Shown here one piece after another: positions 24,851 to 37,199 of a stretch of 64,000 nt of DNA; positions within the stretch are counted from its first letter, which is position 1; each line of letters begins with the position of its first letter. Under the pieces are notes generated by a model that was not told where the DNA came from, made no database searches, and saw nothing but the letters and a program-made list of their open reading frames with translations. This DNA comes from Enchytraeus crypticus (taxonomy: Eukaryota > Annelida > Clitellata > Enchytraeida > Enchytraeidae): NCBI GenBank assembly GCA_905160935.1, contig CAJHZI010000535.1:482001-546000 (forward strand), written 5' to 3'. Both the position numbers and the translations under genes were made by a program.

Positions 24851-26278
24851 CGTCTCTAAAGGTTTCTTTGTGGTAAGGAAATAGACGTTAATTAAACTGG
24901 GTCTTTACAGCTTTCCAGATTGAAAGCAACTATTCGTGAGGTGAGGCAACATATATAATATCATATTAAATATGATGGAATCTGTAGGATCATGACAGCA
25001 CGCAGCCTCTATGATCACCTCTCTTATTAGTCTGAATCTACAAGAATTCACTCGGACCTTGAGATTGATGGACATAAAACGGAAGAAGAAATTTGCTTAA
25101 TGGTTTAGTTCCCGGTCACACCCACACTTCGATCACGAGCCCTTGATAATCTCTACTCTCAAGCAATCTCTCTCCCTTCCTCTTACGCTTCTCTCTCAAA
25201 ATTGGCAGTTCTTAGTTCTTTCAGAAAATTAGAGTAATATAAATTCTTCGTTGTGACCAGATCACTGCGGAATAACCGATCGAATGCTGTCAATGTTCTA
25301 TGCAGCAACTTGGCATGATTGGATAAAGGATATCATGTAAGCCTTTATAAAAAAACATTTCCCCAGAAAATTTGTATATATAGATAAATTGTATATATAG
25401 AGTTAGTAATGGAAACCACCTGATACAAATGAGATGGAACCAATTAAGAGCCTTTCAGTGAACATGGAAGCTGATTACAAGTATAGATATACCTTGTACC
25501 TACCACTTGGTAGAACCCTTGGATAGATTACGAGCTAAGTCTTAATTAGTGATATATTGACCATTTGATAACACTGTTTCTCTATTGCCTATTTGGGTTA
25601 TTTCGTACATTCAAACTTAGTGACATTTTTCAATATTTTACAAGTTTTAGAAGAGACGAGTCGACATTTAAAGACTTCTTTGCTCTGTGTTTCTTTTTAG
25701 ATCAACTAGTCGTAAAATCAATTAATGTCCCATGTCTCAGTCTTCCTCTAGCTAACCTTCTTTCCTTCAATTCTCACTTATATTACCTCTTTGGTAAACC
25801 ATTCCCTCTTAGAAAATGACCATTATTCTTAACATATGGCATACAATTCTGAACTGAGTCTAAATATAATTTAACATAATTGAGTGTTTTCAATAATTAG
25901 AAAGTTACTTTTAATGTACGCTTCCATCATCTAAATCGGCACTGGAAGTGACGGTATACCTAGCTTTTCACCCTTTAAAATATTTGCATTTCTTGAGAAT
26001 ACTCTTCGGCAATAACAATAATGGCTCAATATTTTAGAGTTCTATCAATTCAAATACTCTATAGCCACTCTCTGGTCCTGAGAGTAAGCACGATATTATA
26101 GTCTGGATATTATAGCCGGATTGACCTCTAGGGAAGGAAATTATGGGGTGAATGAACAATAGTAGAAATTGACTATCTGTCGTTGTTGATACAAATATAA
26201 TTGGGTTTAGTGATCGTTTCTTGGAAAATATCGAAACATATTTAATTTATTTAGAATGTTCGAGCGATTTAGCTGGTA
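24851..26278. other. Non-coding, nothing recognised
   Basis: The 84-codon ORF at 25565-25819 has no recognised domain. Confidence 0.45.
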
Positions 26279-26295
26279 TATCGCTCTCTCTCTCT

Positions 26296-26520
26296 CTCTT
26301 AGTACACGGCCTACTGGCGGGTCCATGGTATATAACGCCTCTACTCATCTTTATCTTCCGTCTTTCTTTTCATGTCCACATACGTGTGGATCTTTAAATT
26401 ATTAATAACATTCCTTTTGATGTACCATTATTCTTGGGGGATTCTGCGCATGATGAGGTGGTCCCCCTATGCCTTCCTCAGCTTCGACTAACATTTACTG
26501 GACAGGGGCGTCATTCCCTT
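26296..26520 (-). mobile_element. LINE-like 3' remnant (family E), inverted
   Basis: Parallel to 20013-20235: GGCGGGTCCATGG, then CTATGCCTTCCTCAGCTTCG and CATTTACTGGACAGGGGCG. Broken frames. Confidence 0.5.
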
Positions 26521-27680
26521 AGAAAACAATCATTTTTGCCCATAGCTGGTATATATGCTTTACTAACTTAAAGAGGTAATTTAAGTGGCAAATATAAAAC
26601 AGTTTCTTTACATATCATATTTAATGAAAGATTTCTGTAGCAAATAGGTCTTATTATATAATGTTCTTCTTCTTAGTGAGGATTTAAATAGGGCTAAATT
26701 ATTTGTCGTAGTTACATTAGATAGAGTGATCCAACAAATATCTCGCTTATCCGTCAGATCTTCTAAAGATAGGGCAAAGGTAAAAGGTTTTGAATTTGGG
26801 ATGGGATCAATTTTTACTTTTCGACGAGCATTCGTTTCTGCATCATACGAGGAATTATAATAAAATAATGTGTGCCTTGAGCCTGCCGTTTGACAGGACA
26901 ATCGATAGAGAAGACTGATATGCATGTATGTTAAGACAGTCCATGCAAGGAAGTCATGAAATTGCATAATGAGAAAGTTGTGGACTATCCTTTTAAGTGT
27001 TGATGACTTGCATTCCAAACAATTATCTGAGAAGACAAACACAAATAATAAGAATAGCTATCTTAAAAAAAGAAATATATATTATTAAAAATATTTCTAA
27101 ACAAATAGCATTCTTCAATACACACTAGACTCTGTTTCTTTAAGTGATAAGGATTGATCTTACAAAGTTGTCTTTGATCTCATCGTAGTCATTACGCTAC
27201 ACATTATGATATTCCAACTATTATGCACCAACCTTCTGCACCCAGTTTTCTCACATAAGATTGAGGTAATTGATTTTTTAATTGTGACTTGGCTTTGGTA
27301 GCATTTAACCCAACATAAGGTTTTCTAGAGCTACTGCATTAATTGAAGAATAAAATAAAACATTAAAATCAGTGAAGATAGCATTTCACTAAATTGACAA
27401 CAATAAGGCAATTAAGCTTTAATGGTAGACTAGAGGAGCATCAGTATCGTAAACACTTCAATTGCTATATAAATTCACTTCATGGCTTCAAACGGATAAA
27501 TTTTTGGAATGATGAGAGTAACCTCTGGCTGGTGGAGGTCAGAGTCTATTAAAGACAATCCGTGGCGTCCATACAATCCAAGGCAGTGAATTTAGCACCA
27601 GAGAAACTGTACCCCGCCGTAGAGCATGCACAAGTAGAATGGAGTCATTGGGGCTGCGTGATACCCGAAATAAAGTGTAT
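26521..27680. other. Non-coding; uncertain 144-codon minus-strand ORF 26608-27042
   Basis: The ORF at 26608-27042 (-) is the longest in this stretch, but it has no recognised domain and contains family E-like sequence near 26878. It is not called as a gene. Confidence 0.4.
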
Positions 27681-27681
27681 A

Positions 27682-27768
27682 GTTTAAAATGTACACAGTT
27701 TCTACACTAAGCCGTCTTTTTTAATAATATGCAAAAAGACGGTTTATTGTAGAAATTGTGTACATTTT
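27682..27768. repeat. Foldback hairpin (~37-bp arms)
   Basis: TTAAAATGTACACAGTTTCT continuing to GCCGTCTTTTTT pairs with AAAAAGACGGTTTATTGTAG continuing to GTGTACATTTTA across a loop of about 10 bases, with a few mismatches. The stem resembles a pre-miRNA or a miniature foldback element in size. No expression evidence is available. Confidence 0.7.
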
Positions 27769-27883
27769 AATATAATACACAAATATATGATTATATAGTT
27801 ATCCATAATGATTCACTAATCATATTGTAATCATACACAGTAATATTCATACAGTTATTATGCTGAACATACATCACATATGT

Positions 27884-28087
27884 TTTTATGATGACTATAT
27901 GATTAGTGTATGATTAGTGTTCTATTAGTGCATGATTAGTGAATGATTATTTTATGATGTGTATATAATTAGTATACTGTATAATTCGTGAAATCTTTAT
28001 GTATGATTAATGAATTTTTAGTGTATGATATGTATACACGGTATGATCAGTGTACGATTTATGTTTGATTAGTGCATGATTAGTGGA
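27884..28087. repeat. Degenerate TATGATTAGTG tandem repeat
   Basis: Roughly a dozen diverged copies of an 11-13-base unit (GTATGATTAGTG, GCATGATTAGTG, GAATGATTA). Confidence 0.75.
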
Positions 28088-28189
28088 GCAGAAGTTAGAG
28101 AAATCTAACGGTTTTTATTGGCATACAGTTTTAATATCAGTGTTTTGCTGATACTGTCTTTGGTCATGCAATATCCACACAAGCTGCTT

Positions 28190-28255
28190 ATATCTCGTCA
28201 AGCTCGCTTAGGTTAAGCAGGCTTTGCTGAGTAGCGCCTCTTCCACATCAATAGC
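28190..28255 (+). repeat. Possible 5S-rRNA-derived SINE fragment
   Basis: ATCTCGTCAAGCTCGCTTAG followed by GTTAAGCAGGCTTTG resembles the 5S rRNA internal control region (ATCTCGTC ... AAGCTAAGCAGG). Only about 65 bases match and the flanks do not, so this is at most a 5S-derived SINE fragment. Confidence 0.3.
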
Positions 28256-31200
28256 AATCAATGACTTACTTCAGAAGAAAGCATTCTTATTTAGTAATGT
28301 AGCTTAAACTGAGACTATTTTTCAGTTTTTCGGCTCACATGCCAAATTGCTTTGCAAGTTTGTCTTGCTCCCGTCCTATTTATAGTGCTAGTACTGTAGA
28401 AACATTGCAAATTCGACTATTTCTGCAATATATGTAAAGTTAAATTGGAATTTGATTACCTTTAGTTCAGTGTAGTTATCATTGTCCCTAAATATAGTTC
28501 TTTCTTTGCGAAGTAATCTCTTTTTTCAGAACGAAATTGCCCCTACAAAAATAGTTTTTATCTGAACCTTCGAGATAGCACTAAAGGCATCGCAGTAAAT
28601 TCTGCTAAACCAACCAATAAGCGATTTGTAACGTTTCTCGGATAATATCGTTCGTGGGACTTGGTTTATGGACCAGCGGATGATTTTATGTCAGGCAGGA
28701 TTGTAATACAATAGGAAATGCCATTACCTTCAGTGCACTGTTGAGCTGTGTATTGTGTACACAAGCTGAATTCAATTAGGATTGAAGTTTAAATCTCCGT
28801 CTTTAGAATTATCTTAACAATTACTTGTCTTTTTATTATATTTTAGCAATGGCAAAATTCACTATTTCTTACATATACTGGTGAGTGGCTGGTGGTCGTT
28901 CTGATGAAGTCAATGATAAACTATCAAAGAGCACAATTTGTATCTTCCGCCTTCATACGCCGAACTAACTCATCATCGGTGATCTTCATCTAAGTTAAAC
29001 ATGGTCTATTGGTATAATGAAGATAATGTATATTGCTGCATATTATTATCGGCATATTTTTGCTCATATTAATGTAGCATAGGCCAAAAATGTGCGATAA
29101 ATAATGTGCATTGAATTTTTGGTTTGCTTTAATATTATTTGCCTTCGTTGACTAACATGAATTGAGTAAGCACAAACACTGCTTTTTTTATAAGAATTAG
29201 AAATAATGGCTCCCAATGCGTTCTCTAGTAACTTCATGGCAGAAAGATCATTTGTGACATGAACATTGTAATCCCTATCAAACTGATAGTTAGGACTTTT
29301 AGCGAAGTTCTTTCTACGTACAAATACAATCTATTTCCTTATGTAAAATAATTTCTTGGTTTCTCTGGTGTTTTTAACTGTGCTGCTATACCAACATCAA
29401 TCAGTCCTGGTGTTTGAAGCTTTGCATTCGTATGTGATAATCTTAAATGAGTCAAGTAAGCATGATGGTAAAACTTAAATTACAGCGTCCGCCATGTCGT
29501 CAGTCAATAACAAAAACGAACGGTTAAATATGTCCTCTCATTTTATACCACGCTTTAAATCTATTTATACTGAACATAACTATTTGAAAAATGTATGATT
29601 CTTATAATGTGTGAAACATGATATAAAGCGGACTCAAACTGGTTATTAACTTTCAAAAGGCCAGTATTTTAGTGCCAAGATTGTATAGGCTTTCTCGCGG
29701 TTTTAGAATTGTAAACATGGTCAGTTTCATACTGCTGGAGAAGTGCTAGTGTAGCGGCTCATCTAAAGAGTCGTTTATATATTGATAGAAAATCAATTTT
29801 GAAATAACTCCAGTGATCCTTAGTAGTTAATTTACTAAATCAAGCAATCAGTCCATCAATGCTCTATTAATAAATATGGCATTAGCATAAATAGACTTCG
29901 AACAATTGACCTATTAAAGCTTTTCTGGATAGTATGATAATGATTGATGAGGATTCAAATCAATCAGGCTTTTCGAAAGAGGTCTTAATTGTAATAATAT
30001 TTACACATTTTACAGTAGTATCTGCCATAGCTGTCTAAAAGTTGATTAAACTTCCGATAACACTATACAAGCCTGTTTATCTGCAGGAGTGAACCAAACA
30101 GATATGACAACAACATTGTATAATTATTGTTGATGGCGATTCAGATATTAGCAGGTCTGAAAACATTAGTAGGTTGTCTTGCCACGGCTTAATTAAGTTG
30201 AGCATTAGATCACTCAGAGAGTCTCGTTATTTATGATTTAGAGCAGCTTCGAGTGTCGCTGAATTACTGCCGTTAAATGCAATTTTAGATTATCCGTATG
30301 TAGACCAATCAATCAGTAGATCGATTAAGGAGCTCAACAATCAAACACTCAATCATTATATACATGTATACCGTATAAATCAATCAATCCCAGCCAGATG
30401 GCTAATCAACTATAAGTCTACACAATGTATATAAATAGAATTGCAAGTAATACGAAATATTCGTATTGAATTTGAAAAATGTTGTTATTGAATATTACTA
30501 ATGTATATTAATATTGCTTAATTAATGCAATCATTCGATAGGCTACATTTAAGTGTAGATAAGGCATAACCTATTATGCAGAGATTAATCGATAGGGTGC
30601 TCTTTATGGAATGTGAACGAAGATTCTGAGTAGGAATTTTTGCATCATGGGCTTGCCACTTAACATACTGTCTTAAAGTTCTTTCTAGGACGCTATAAGT
30701 TTACACCATAGGCTCAATTCAATGTTTTAGACAGCAGTTTGTTTTTAGGGAGGATGTCTCATGATTTCAGTAAGAATGTTCTATAAATGAATATTGGTTC
30801 GATAGCAGAAACTAAAGCCAAATATCAAATTGCAGATAATTTTTGTGACTGTGGCGTAATAAATAGTATAAAAGCTTTTACCGTAAAATTTCGGCTCCTA
30901 ATGAAAAAAGATTCTGTGAAAACAAATTTCTTCCATTATAGAAATATGTTAAGCGAAACAACTATTTATAATAAAATCTTAGAACCTATCTATCAGATTA
31001 CTAGTTTGCAACTGTTTAGCAACAGCAACCGATTACGAGATTTATTTGACTAGCGTAAATATTCAGTAAGTGAATTGGATTGATATGGGTCATCGGATGG
31101 TATTCTCTGCAACAAGCAGTAAGATCCTCTTCTCAGAAAAATCATCATTAGATAAAAGTTATCTCTTTAGAGAAAATAATGGCGTCTTTCGGAAGTGTTA

Positions 31201-31385
31201 CGTCGAATTCAATGTCTGCTACTTACAAGCAGTTTGTAACTGTGACGGAGCATTACAAAAATGTGCCAGTAATCCAAGCTTCGATTCGGTTAATTAAATT
31301 GGACAGATCGATAAAGATCACGTGATCTCTTCTAGTAATCAGCATACATCGAAGCATCGATGAAGCGGTGAACTATATCTTGTTA
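28256..31385. other. Non-coding, nothing recognised
   Basis: AT-rich; ORFs at 30787-31053 and 31070-31297 have no recognisable domain or gene signals. Confidence 0.45.
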
Positions 31386-31500
31386 AACGACACTACGCCA
31401 CAACGACACTACGACAATGACGCTAAACGACACTACGACACAATGACGCTAAACGACACAACGACACAACGACAACGACGCTAAACGACAAAACGACTCA
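31386..31500. repeat. ACGACACTACG/ACGCTAAACGAC tandem repeat
   Basis: Interleaved units CGACACTACGACACAATGA and CGCTAAACGACA, about 115 bases. CpG-containing satellite-like repeat. Confidence 0.8.
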
Positions 31501-31556
31501 CTGATCGCCTTTTAGTTGCTTGCAAGGTTTCTATAATTAGGCCTATGTATAATAAT

Positions 31557-31650
31557 TCATCATCATCTTTCCTTAAATCCCAGTTTAACCAGTGTCGGGA
31601 AACTAATAGACTTTCTCAAATCCTCTCTGTCCCACGCCATATTAAGTATA
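31557..31650 (+). repeat. Dispersed repeat family A, short copy
   Basis: TTAAATCCCAGTTTAACCAG, then CTCAAATCCTCTCTGTCCCA. Confidence 0.6.
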
Positions 31651-32532
<882 letters not shown>

Positions 32533-33280
32533 CAGGATGAGTAAAAAAAAAGATAGCACCTGCAAAAAATTTGAATATCTCAGGCTATTGGTAATATTTT
32601 TCAATAAAACTTTTACCAATTACTATAGGACTAATTTCTGATGGGGTGACCAATTTTCATCCATTTTAAGTCATAGATGGGCTAGTTATACAAGTTTCAG
32701 CAGAGCAACCCCCCATTTTTTTACCTAAAATGGCGTTTGCCGCAACAGTAAGGGCAGATTGCACTTCATTGACGAGAAAGTAAAGGTGAACTCTCAGTAT
32801 TACGTCAATACTTTGCTTCCGGAGCTGTTTGATGATTGCTATGCTCTTCTACCAAATGGTTTCATCATTCAGCAGAATGGTGCTCCGGCTCATGCATTTC
32901 GTCATGCACAGGAATGGATCAGCGAGAGAAACCGGGATTTCATTAAGAAGAATAAATGGCCTCCAAACTCTTCTGATCTAAATCCTTTGGATTACTATGT
33001 CTGTGGAACAATGCTGCATCTCTATCAGAAACACCAGCCGAAGCCTAAAATTAAGACAGAACTGCAGGAAGTGCTTTACGCCATTTTTAGGTAAAAATGG
33101 GGGGTTGCTCTGCTGAAACTTGCATAACTAGCCAATCTGTGTACCAAAATGGATGAAAATTGGCCACCCCATCAGAAATTGGTCCTTTAGTAATTGATAA
33201 AAGTTTTATTTGAAAATATTAAAAATAGCCTGAGATATTCAAATTTTTTGCAGGTGTTATCGTTTTTTTTACTCATCCTG
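32533..33280 (+). mobile_element. Mariner-like element with long TIRs, copy 2, at a TA target
   Basis: The ends read CAGGATGAGTAAAAAA and its complement TTTTTTACTCATCCTG, each flanked by TA inside a (TA)n microsatellite, as expected of a Tc1/mariner insertion. The arms of about 190 bp match those of 10970-11914. The interior is only a transposase C-terminus. Confidence 0.85.
32759..33094 (+). pseudogene. Mariner-type transposase C-terminal fragment, catalytic Asp lost
   Basis: Uninterrupted frame of about 110 codons with QQNGAPAH, where the family has QQDG; the second catalytic Asp has become Asn. SDLNPLDYYV keeps the third Asp 37 residues later. It ends where the right TIR begins. The N-terminus and first catalytic Asp are missing, so it cannot be an active transposase. 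Confidence 0.8.
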
Positions 33281-33429
33281 TATATATATATATATATATA
33301 AATATATGAATATATGAATATAAATAAAAAATATAAACATAATATAAAGAAATAATATATATATATATATGTATTTTATATATATACATGTATATATGTA
33401 TATACCTATACATATATATATATAAATAA

Positions 33430-33480
<51 letters not shown>

Positions 33481-33535
33481 TATATATACCTATATATCTA
33501 TATTTACATGTATATATATATGTATATATATATAC
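33281..33535. repeat. (TA)n-rich microsatellite block
   Basis: TATATA repeats with ATGTATATA and ACATGTATATA variants, probably the same locus that was split by the mariner insertion. Confidence 0.9.
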
Positions 33536-33751
33536 CGTTCTTGCTGCTATTGAAATTAATTTATAAATTTTAATAAATATAGGTTTATAGATATGATTCA
33601 ATTCAAGCATATGATTTATGTTTGTTTACTGTCGGAGCTCTGTTCCGTTGTATGATGACATAGTTTTTGTGATTGTCAGACTTTGAACGTTGAATAAAAA
33701 TTTCATTTGAAGCGAGCGACATGACATCATCGACGATATACATGTAGCTGC

Positions 33752-33955
33752 ACTATTGATGCCCTGATGCCCTGCACTGTTAATGCTCTGCTCTATTGAT
33801 TGATGCCCTGATGCTCTGAACTATTGATATCCTGCAATATTGATGCTCTGATGCCCTGCACTGTTGATGCCCTGAACTATTGATGCCCTGCACTATTGAT
33901 GTCCTGATGTCCTACACTATTGATGCCCTGATGCCCTACACTTTAGACGCTCTGT
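33752..33955. repeat. CTATTGATGCCCTGATGCCCTGCA tandem repeat
   Basis: Around ten variants of ACTATTGATGCCCTG with an alternating GATGCCCTG half-unit over about 200 bases. A minisatellite. Confidence 0.85.
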
Positions 33956-34142
33956 TTGATTAACTTCAAGGGACACTGAGAATAGACATATCTTTAGAAA
34001 TACATAGCAGCAGTAAAATAATGTAAAACATATATTTGAAATGTGTCAAATGGGCCGTCAAGTTGAGTTCAATTGAGTCAAACGCTTGTCATATAAACAA
34101 GTGTTTAAATGATGATTATTATTTACAAAGATATGATAACTG

Positions 34143-34262
34143 GGGCTGCACTGGTGGCCTGTTGTCAAGTTGTTCTACAGCTTATCAGTAGGCGCTGGGT
34201 TCAAATCCAGTGCTCTCTCAGTCACTGATATGCTATTTGAGCAGGAAACTGACGTTAAACTT
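34143..34262 (+). repeat. tRNA-derived SINE family B, copy
   Basis: GCTGCACTGGTGGCCTGTTG, CTTATCAGTAGGCGCTGGGT, B box GGGTTCAAATCCAG, TCACTGATATGC and a GAAACTGACGTTAAAC tail. Confidence 0.7.
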
Positions 34263-34624
34263 GGCCTTATCATTAAACTTTAGTTCCGCTTTTCTCCATT
34301 TTTGCATAGCAAAATCACTCGTAACTTTATGAATATTTGCAGTAGAAATGGTTTAAATAGTGTCAGTGTAGTATGGGTACTATTTGTATAGTATACATTT
34401 AATGCAAACTCTTGAGTTGTATGCATTGACATGAACGAAGCTGTTTGCAAAGATATTGATTTCTGAGTTCCTCTCTTAACCGAAGAGCTGCGAAGCTTTA
34501 TATCACGTTGGACTGTTATGGCAGAACAAGGCTCTATACCCTCTGATCACGCAACACCTCACGTCAGTTTTGATAGTATTCGCTAACCTGATACAAGTAG
34601 GCAGAGGGTGTAAAAAGGGTGCTG

Positions 34625-34808
34625 AGAGAGAGAGAGAAAGATATATAAATATACATACTGTATATATAAATATATACGTATATACATGTATATATAAATA
34701 TATATGTATATACATGTATATAAATAAATATATATATATATATATACCTGTATATATATATATATATATATATATACTGTACATGTATACACACACACAT
34801 ATATATAT

Positions 34809-34884
<76 letters not shown>
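34625..34884. repeat. (TA)n/(GA)n compound microsatellite
   Basis: TATA and GAGA repeats with ACATGTATATA variants. They produce several meaningless Tyr/Ile- and Arg/Glu-rich ORFs on both strands. Confidence 0.95.
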
Positions 34885-34887
<3 letters not shown>

Positions 34888-35006
34888 CTAATGTTAACGA
34901 CAATTTCCTCACTCAAAAGTGGTCAGTGACGGGCGAGCCCAGTACTTGAACCCAGCACATACTGATCCGCGGTCGAATATCTTACCCACATCGCCACTTG
35001 CTCCAG

Positions 35007-35010
<4 letters not shown>
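34885..35010 (-). repeat. tRNA-derived SINE family B, copy
   Basis: GCTAATGTTAACGACAATTT, GTGACGGGCGAGCCCAG, ACTGATCCGCGGTCGAATAT and GCTCCAGCCAG. It is bracketed by GA repeats on both sides. Confidence 0.75.
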
Positions 35011-35057
<47 letters not shown>

Positions 35058-35085
35058 CAGATAGAGAGAGAAAGAGAGAGGGAGG
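35011..35085. repeat. (GA)n microsatellite
   Basis: GA/GATA repeat directly abutting the preceding SINE. Confidence 0.95.
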
Positions 35086-35392
35086 GGATGGTTTGCACTC
35101 AATATGGACGGACATGAAATATATTAAACATCAATGTTAAAAACTAAACGGAAGTATGTCACTCTAAATTTTACTTGGATCAATAATACAGATTTTCATT
35201 TTCAATTTATATATTCTTTAATTCACCATTATATGGCAGATACAAAATATACAAACAAACAAAACGAAACTAAAAAATAAAAGAATTTATTTCTATTGAA
35301 GTTGTTCATACGAAAGCGGGCAAGTATTTTTATAGCGATTCTTTTCATGTTGTAGTAGAGAAAAACAATTCTCTATATGACCATGGTGTTGA

Positions 35393-35465
35393 TGACTGAG
35401 TGACCTCAGCGGGGTTTGAGCCCCAGACCTCCTACTTCACATGCAGATGCGCTGATAACTTGTGA
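35393..35465 (-). repeat. tRNA-derived SINE-like fragment
   Basis: The reverse strand carries a B-box-like GGGGCTCAAACCCCGC downstream of ATCAGCGCATCTGCATGTGA. No full tRNA fold. Confidence 0.4.
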
Positions 35466-35849
35466 TAGAGAATAACGTTGCGTTGTCAGTCCAATGTGGC
35501 GTGAGATGACAGTGCTTAGGTCAGCGTCGCTATTAACCTTGACATTTGATGAGATGTGACAATGACTTGTGATATAATACAAGATCTACAATTCGCTTTC
35601 AGTATCTATAACATGTCAATGTCAGTAGTGAATGACTGTCCCCATAACAAGGATTATTCTATTGGACATTTGAATATAGCCAATAAAAAGTGTTTTATGT
35701 CATTTTATTTTTAGCTGTCTTACGCAGTCATAGAGAAAACCAACTGGAAACAACCTTAAATCCCTAAATTTTTCTGAACAAAAGATAACATAATAATGAG
35801 AAATCTTTTCATAATCATTCCTTTACTCATTTTCCATCTGACACTCAAT

Positions 35850-35965
35850 ATCCTTCTATCTCTCTTCCTCTCACATACTCCTTTCCTCTCTTTCTCTCCC
35901 TCTCTCTCTCCCTCTCTTTCTCCTCTCTTTCTCTCTCCCTCTCCTTCCCTCTCTTTCTCTCTATT
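35850..35965. repeat. (CT)n-rich tract upstream of an exon
   Basis: CTCTCTTTCTCT/CTCCCT repeats that end in TTGTTTTCAG and so double as the polypyrimidine tract of a splice acceptor. Confidence 0.85.
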
Positions 35966-35973
35966 GTTTTCAG

Positions 35974-36064
35974 AACTCCTCTCTCACGGGTCATCCTATC
36001 TACTTCCGCTGATCCCGGCAGGATACACTGACGGAATTCAGATCCGCTTTGATGACGACGACAT
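35974..36064 (+). CDS. Candidate internal exon of an unidentified host gene
   Basis: A 91-bp segment is bounded by a strong acceptor (CTATTGTTTTCAG) and a consensus donor (ACAT|GTGAGT). Only one of three frames is open; it encodes about 30 residues ending GYTDGIQIRFDDDD. Base composition is clearly less AT-rich than the surroundings, as expected of coding DNA. It enters and leaves with two bases of a split codon, so it cannot join directly in frame to the exon at 55496. The parent gene is not identified; it may be an upstream part of the NIT-domain gene or a separate one. Confidence 0.5.
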
Positions 36065-36297
36065 GTGAGTCCCGCACGTGTTGCCGTATTGATCCGGTAA
36101 GGATGTTACGCTTCCGCGGTTCATCCCGCAGGATTAGGACAGGGATATTCCAAGGCTACTCGAGAGTTCGTAGGGATAATGGAACACTAAGTTTTCCTAT
36201 GCTCACCAGTTAGGTGTCATTCTGATCATGAACTCGACGAATTCAATTTACACATTTAGACAGTAGGATAGTTCAGCTAGCCGCCTACCTATATAGT

Positions 36298-36575
36298 GTT
36301 GCTCTCTCCAGTGTTCTGTAAAGAGGCAGGTCCAAGGCACATATTCCTACTCATATGCTGCTTTTCACGTGCCATAATGCGTACTCCATCGATCAACGAA
36401 TTAATTCCTTTACAAGGCTATTCACAACTTAACATAGCCTATAATATATACAGTAAATAGCTTTGAAATGAGGTGGTTTCCTGTTGCTTATCTCAGTTCT
36501 TGCACAGTCGCCTCATACGACTCATGCAGTTTACGGTTGGTCGATACTTCAGCTTTCCGGACACAACGCGGTAAA
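36298..36575 (+). repeat. Dispersed repeat family F, copy 2
   Basis: GGTCCAAGGCACATATTCCT, ATGAGGTGGTTTCCTGTTGC, GCACAGTCGCCTCATACGAC and CCGGACACAACGCGG match the copies at 21960 and 60838. The last block also ends the long family A copies, so A and F may share a 3' end. Confidence 0.55.
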
Positions 36576-36693
36576 TATATCGTGTCGTTAGTTAATTCTG
36601 AACAAATATTACCCACACGCTTGACCGGCAGTATATCAAGGATAAGAAAAATTAAGAATTGCATCAACCGTGGCACTCTTCATCAAACAATAA

Positions 36694-36694
<1 letters not shown>

Positions 36695-36753
<59 letters not shown>

Positions 36754-36801
36754 ATATATACACATATATACATGTATATACATGTATATATATACATGTA
36801 T

Positions 36802-36845
<44 letters not shown>
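36695..36845. repeat. (TA)n microsatellite with ACATGTATATA units
   Basis: Long TA repeat; overlapping ORFs on both strands are artefacts of it. Confidence 0.95.
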
Positions 36846-36846
<1 letters not shown>

Positions 36847-37109
36847 AATTCGTTTATTGCATGAAATCTGACATACCGCAGAGCATATATACAGCATATA
36901 TACCATGCTTATGCATCCAATCATTTTGGTTGCATTATTATAAATTCATATATATTCTCTGATTGAAAATTTAATTTAAAAAAACAATGAAAAATTCATT
37001 TCAGGTCTGCATAATGATAAGAAAAAGGGAATAGTTGAAACAAGAGAAGAGTTGCCTGATAGAGCCAGCTTTTGCAAAATGTCGTGAATTTTACTGAACT
37101 TAAAATAAT

Positions 37110-37153
37110 GAGAGAGAGAGAGAGAGAGAGAGAGGGAAAGAGAGAGAGAAAGT

Positions 37154-37185
<32 letters not shown>

Positions 37186-37195
37186 AAAAAAAAGA
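37110..37195. repeat. (GA)n microsatellite
   Basis: GA repeat; Ser/Leu ORFs on the minus strand are artefacts. Confidence 0.95.
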
Positions 37196-37199
37196 AAAT

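Noticed and set aside
26608..27042. 144-codon minus-strand ORF as a gene
   Set aside because: Composition and partial overlap with LINE family E sequence suggest a chance frame in repeat DNA.
28190..28255. 5S rRNA gene
   Set aside because: Only part of the internal control region is similar; the rest of the gene is missing.
33752..33955. CRISPR-like repeat array
   Set aside because: Units are short and variable with no spacers of unique sequence; eukaryotic minisatellite.
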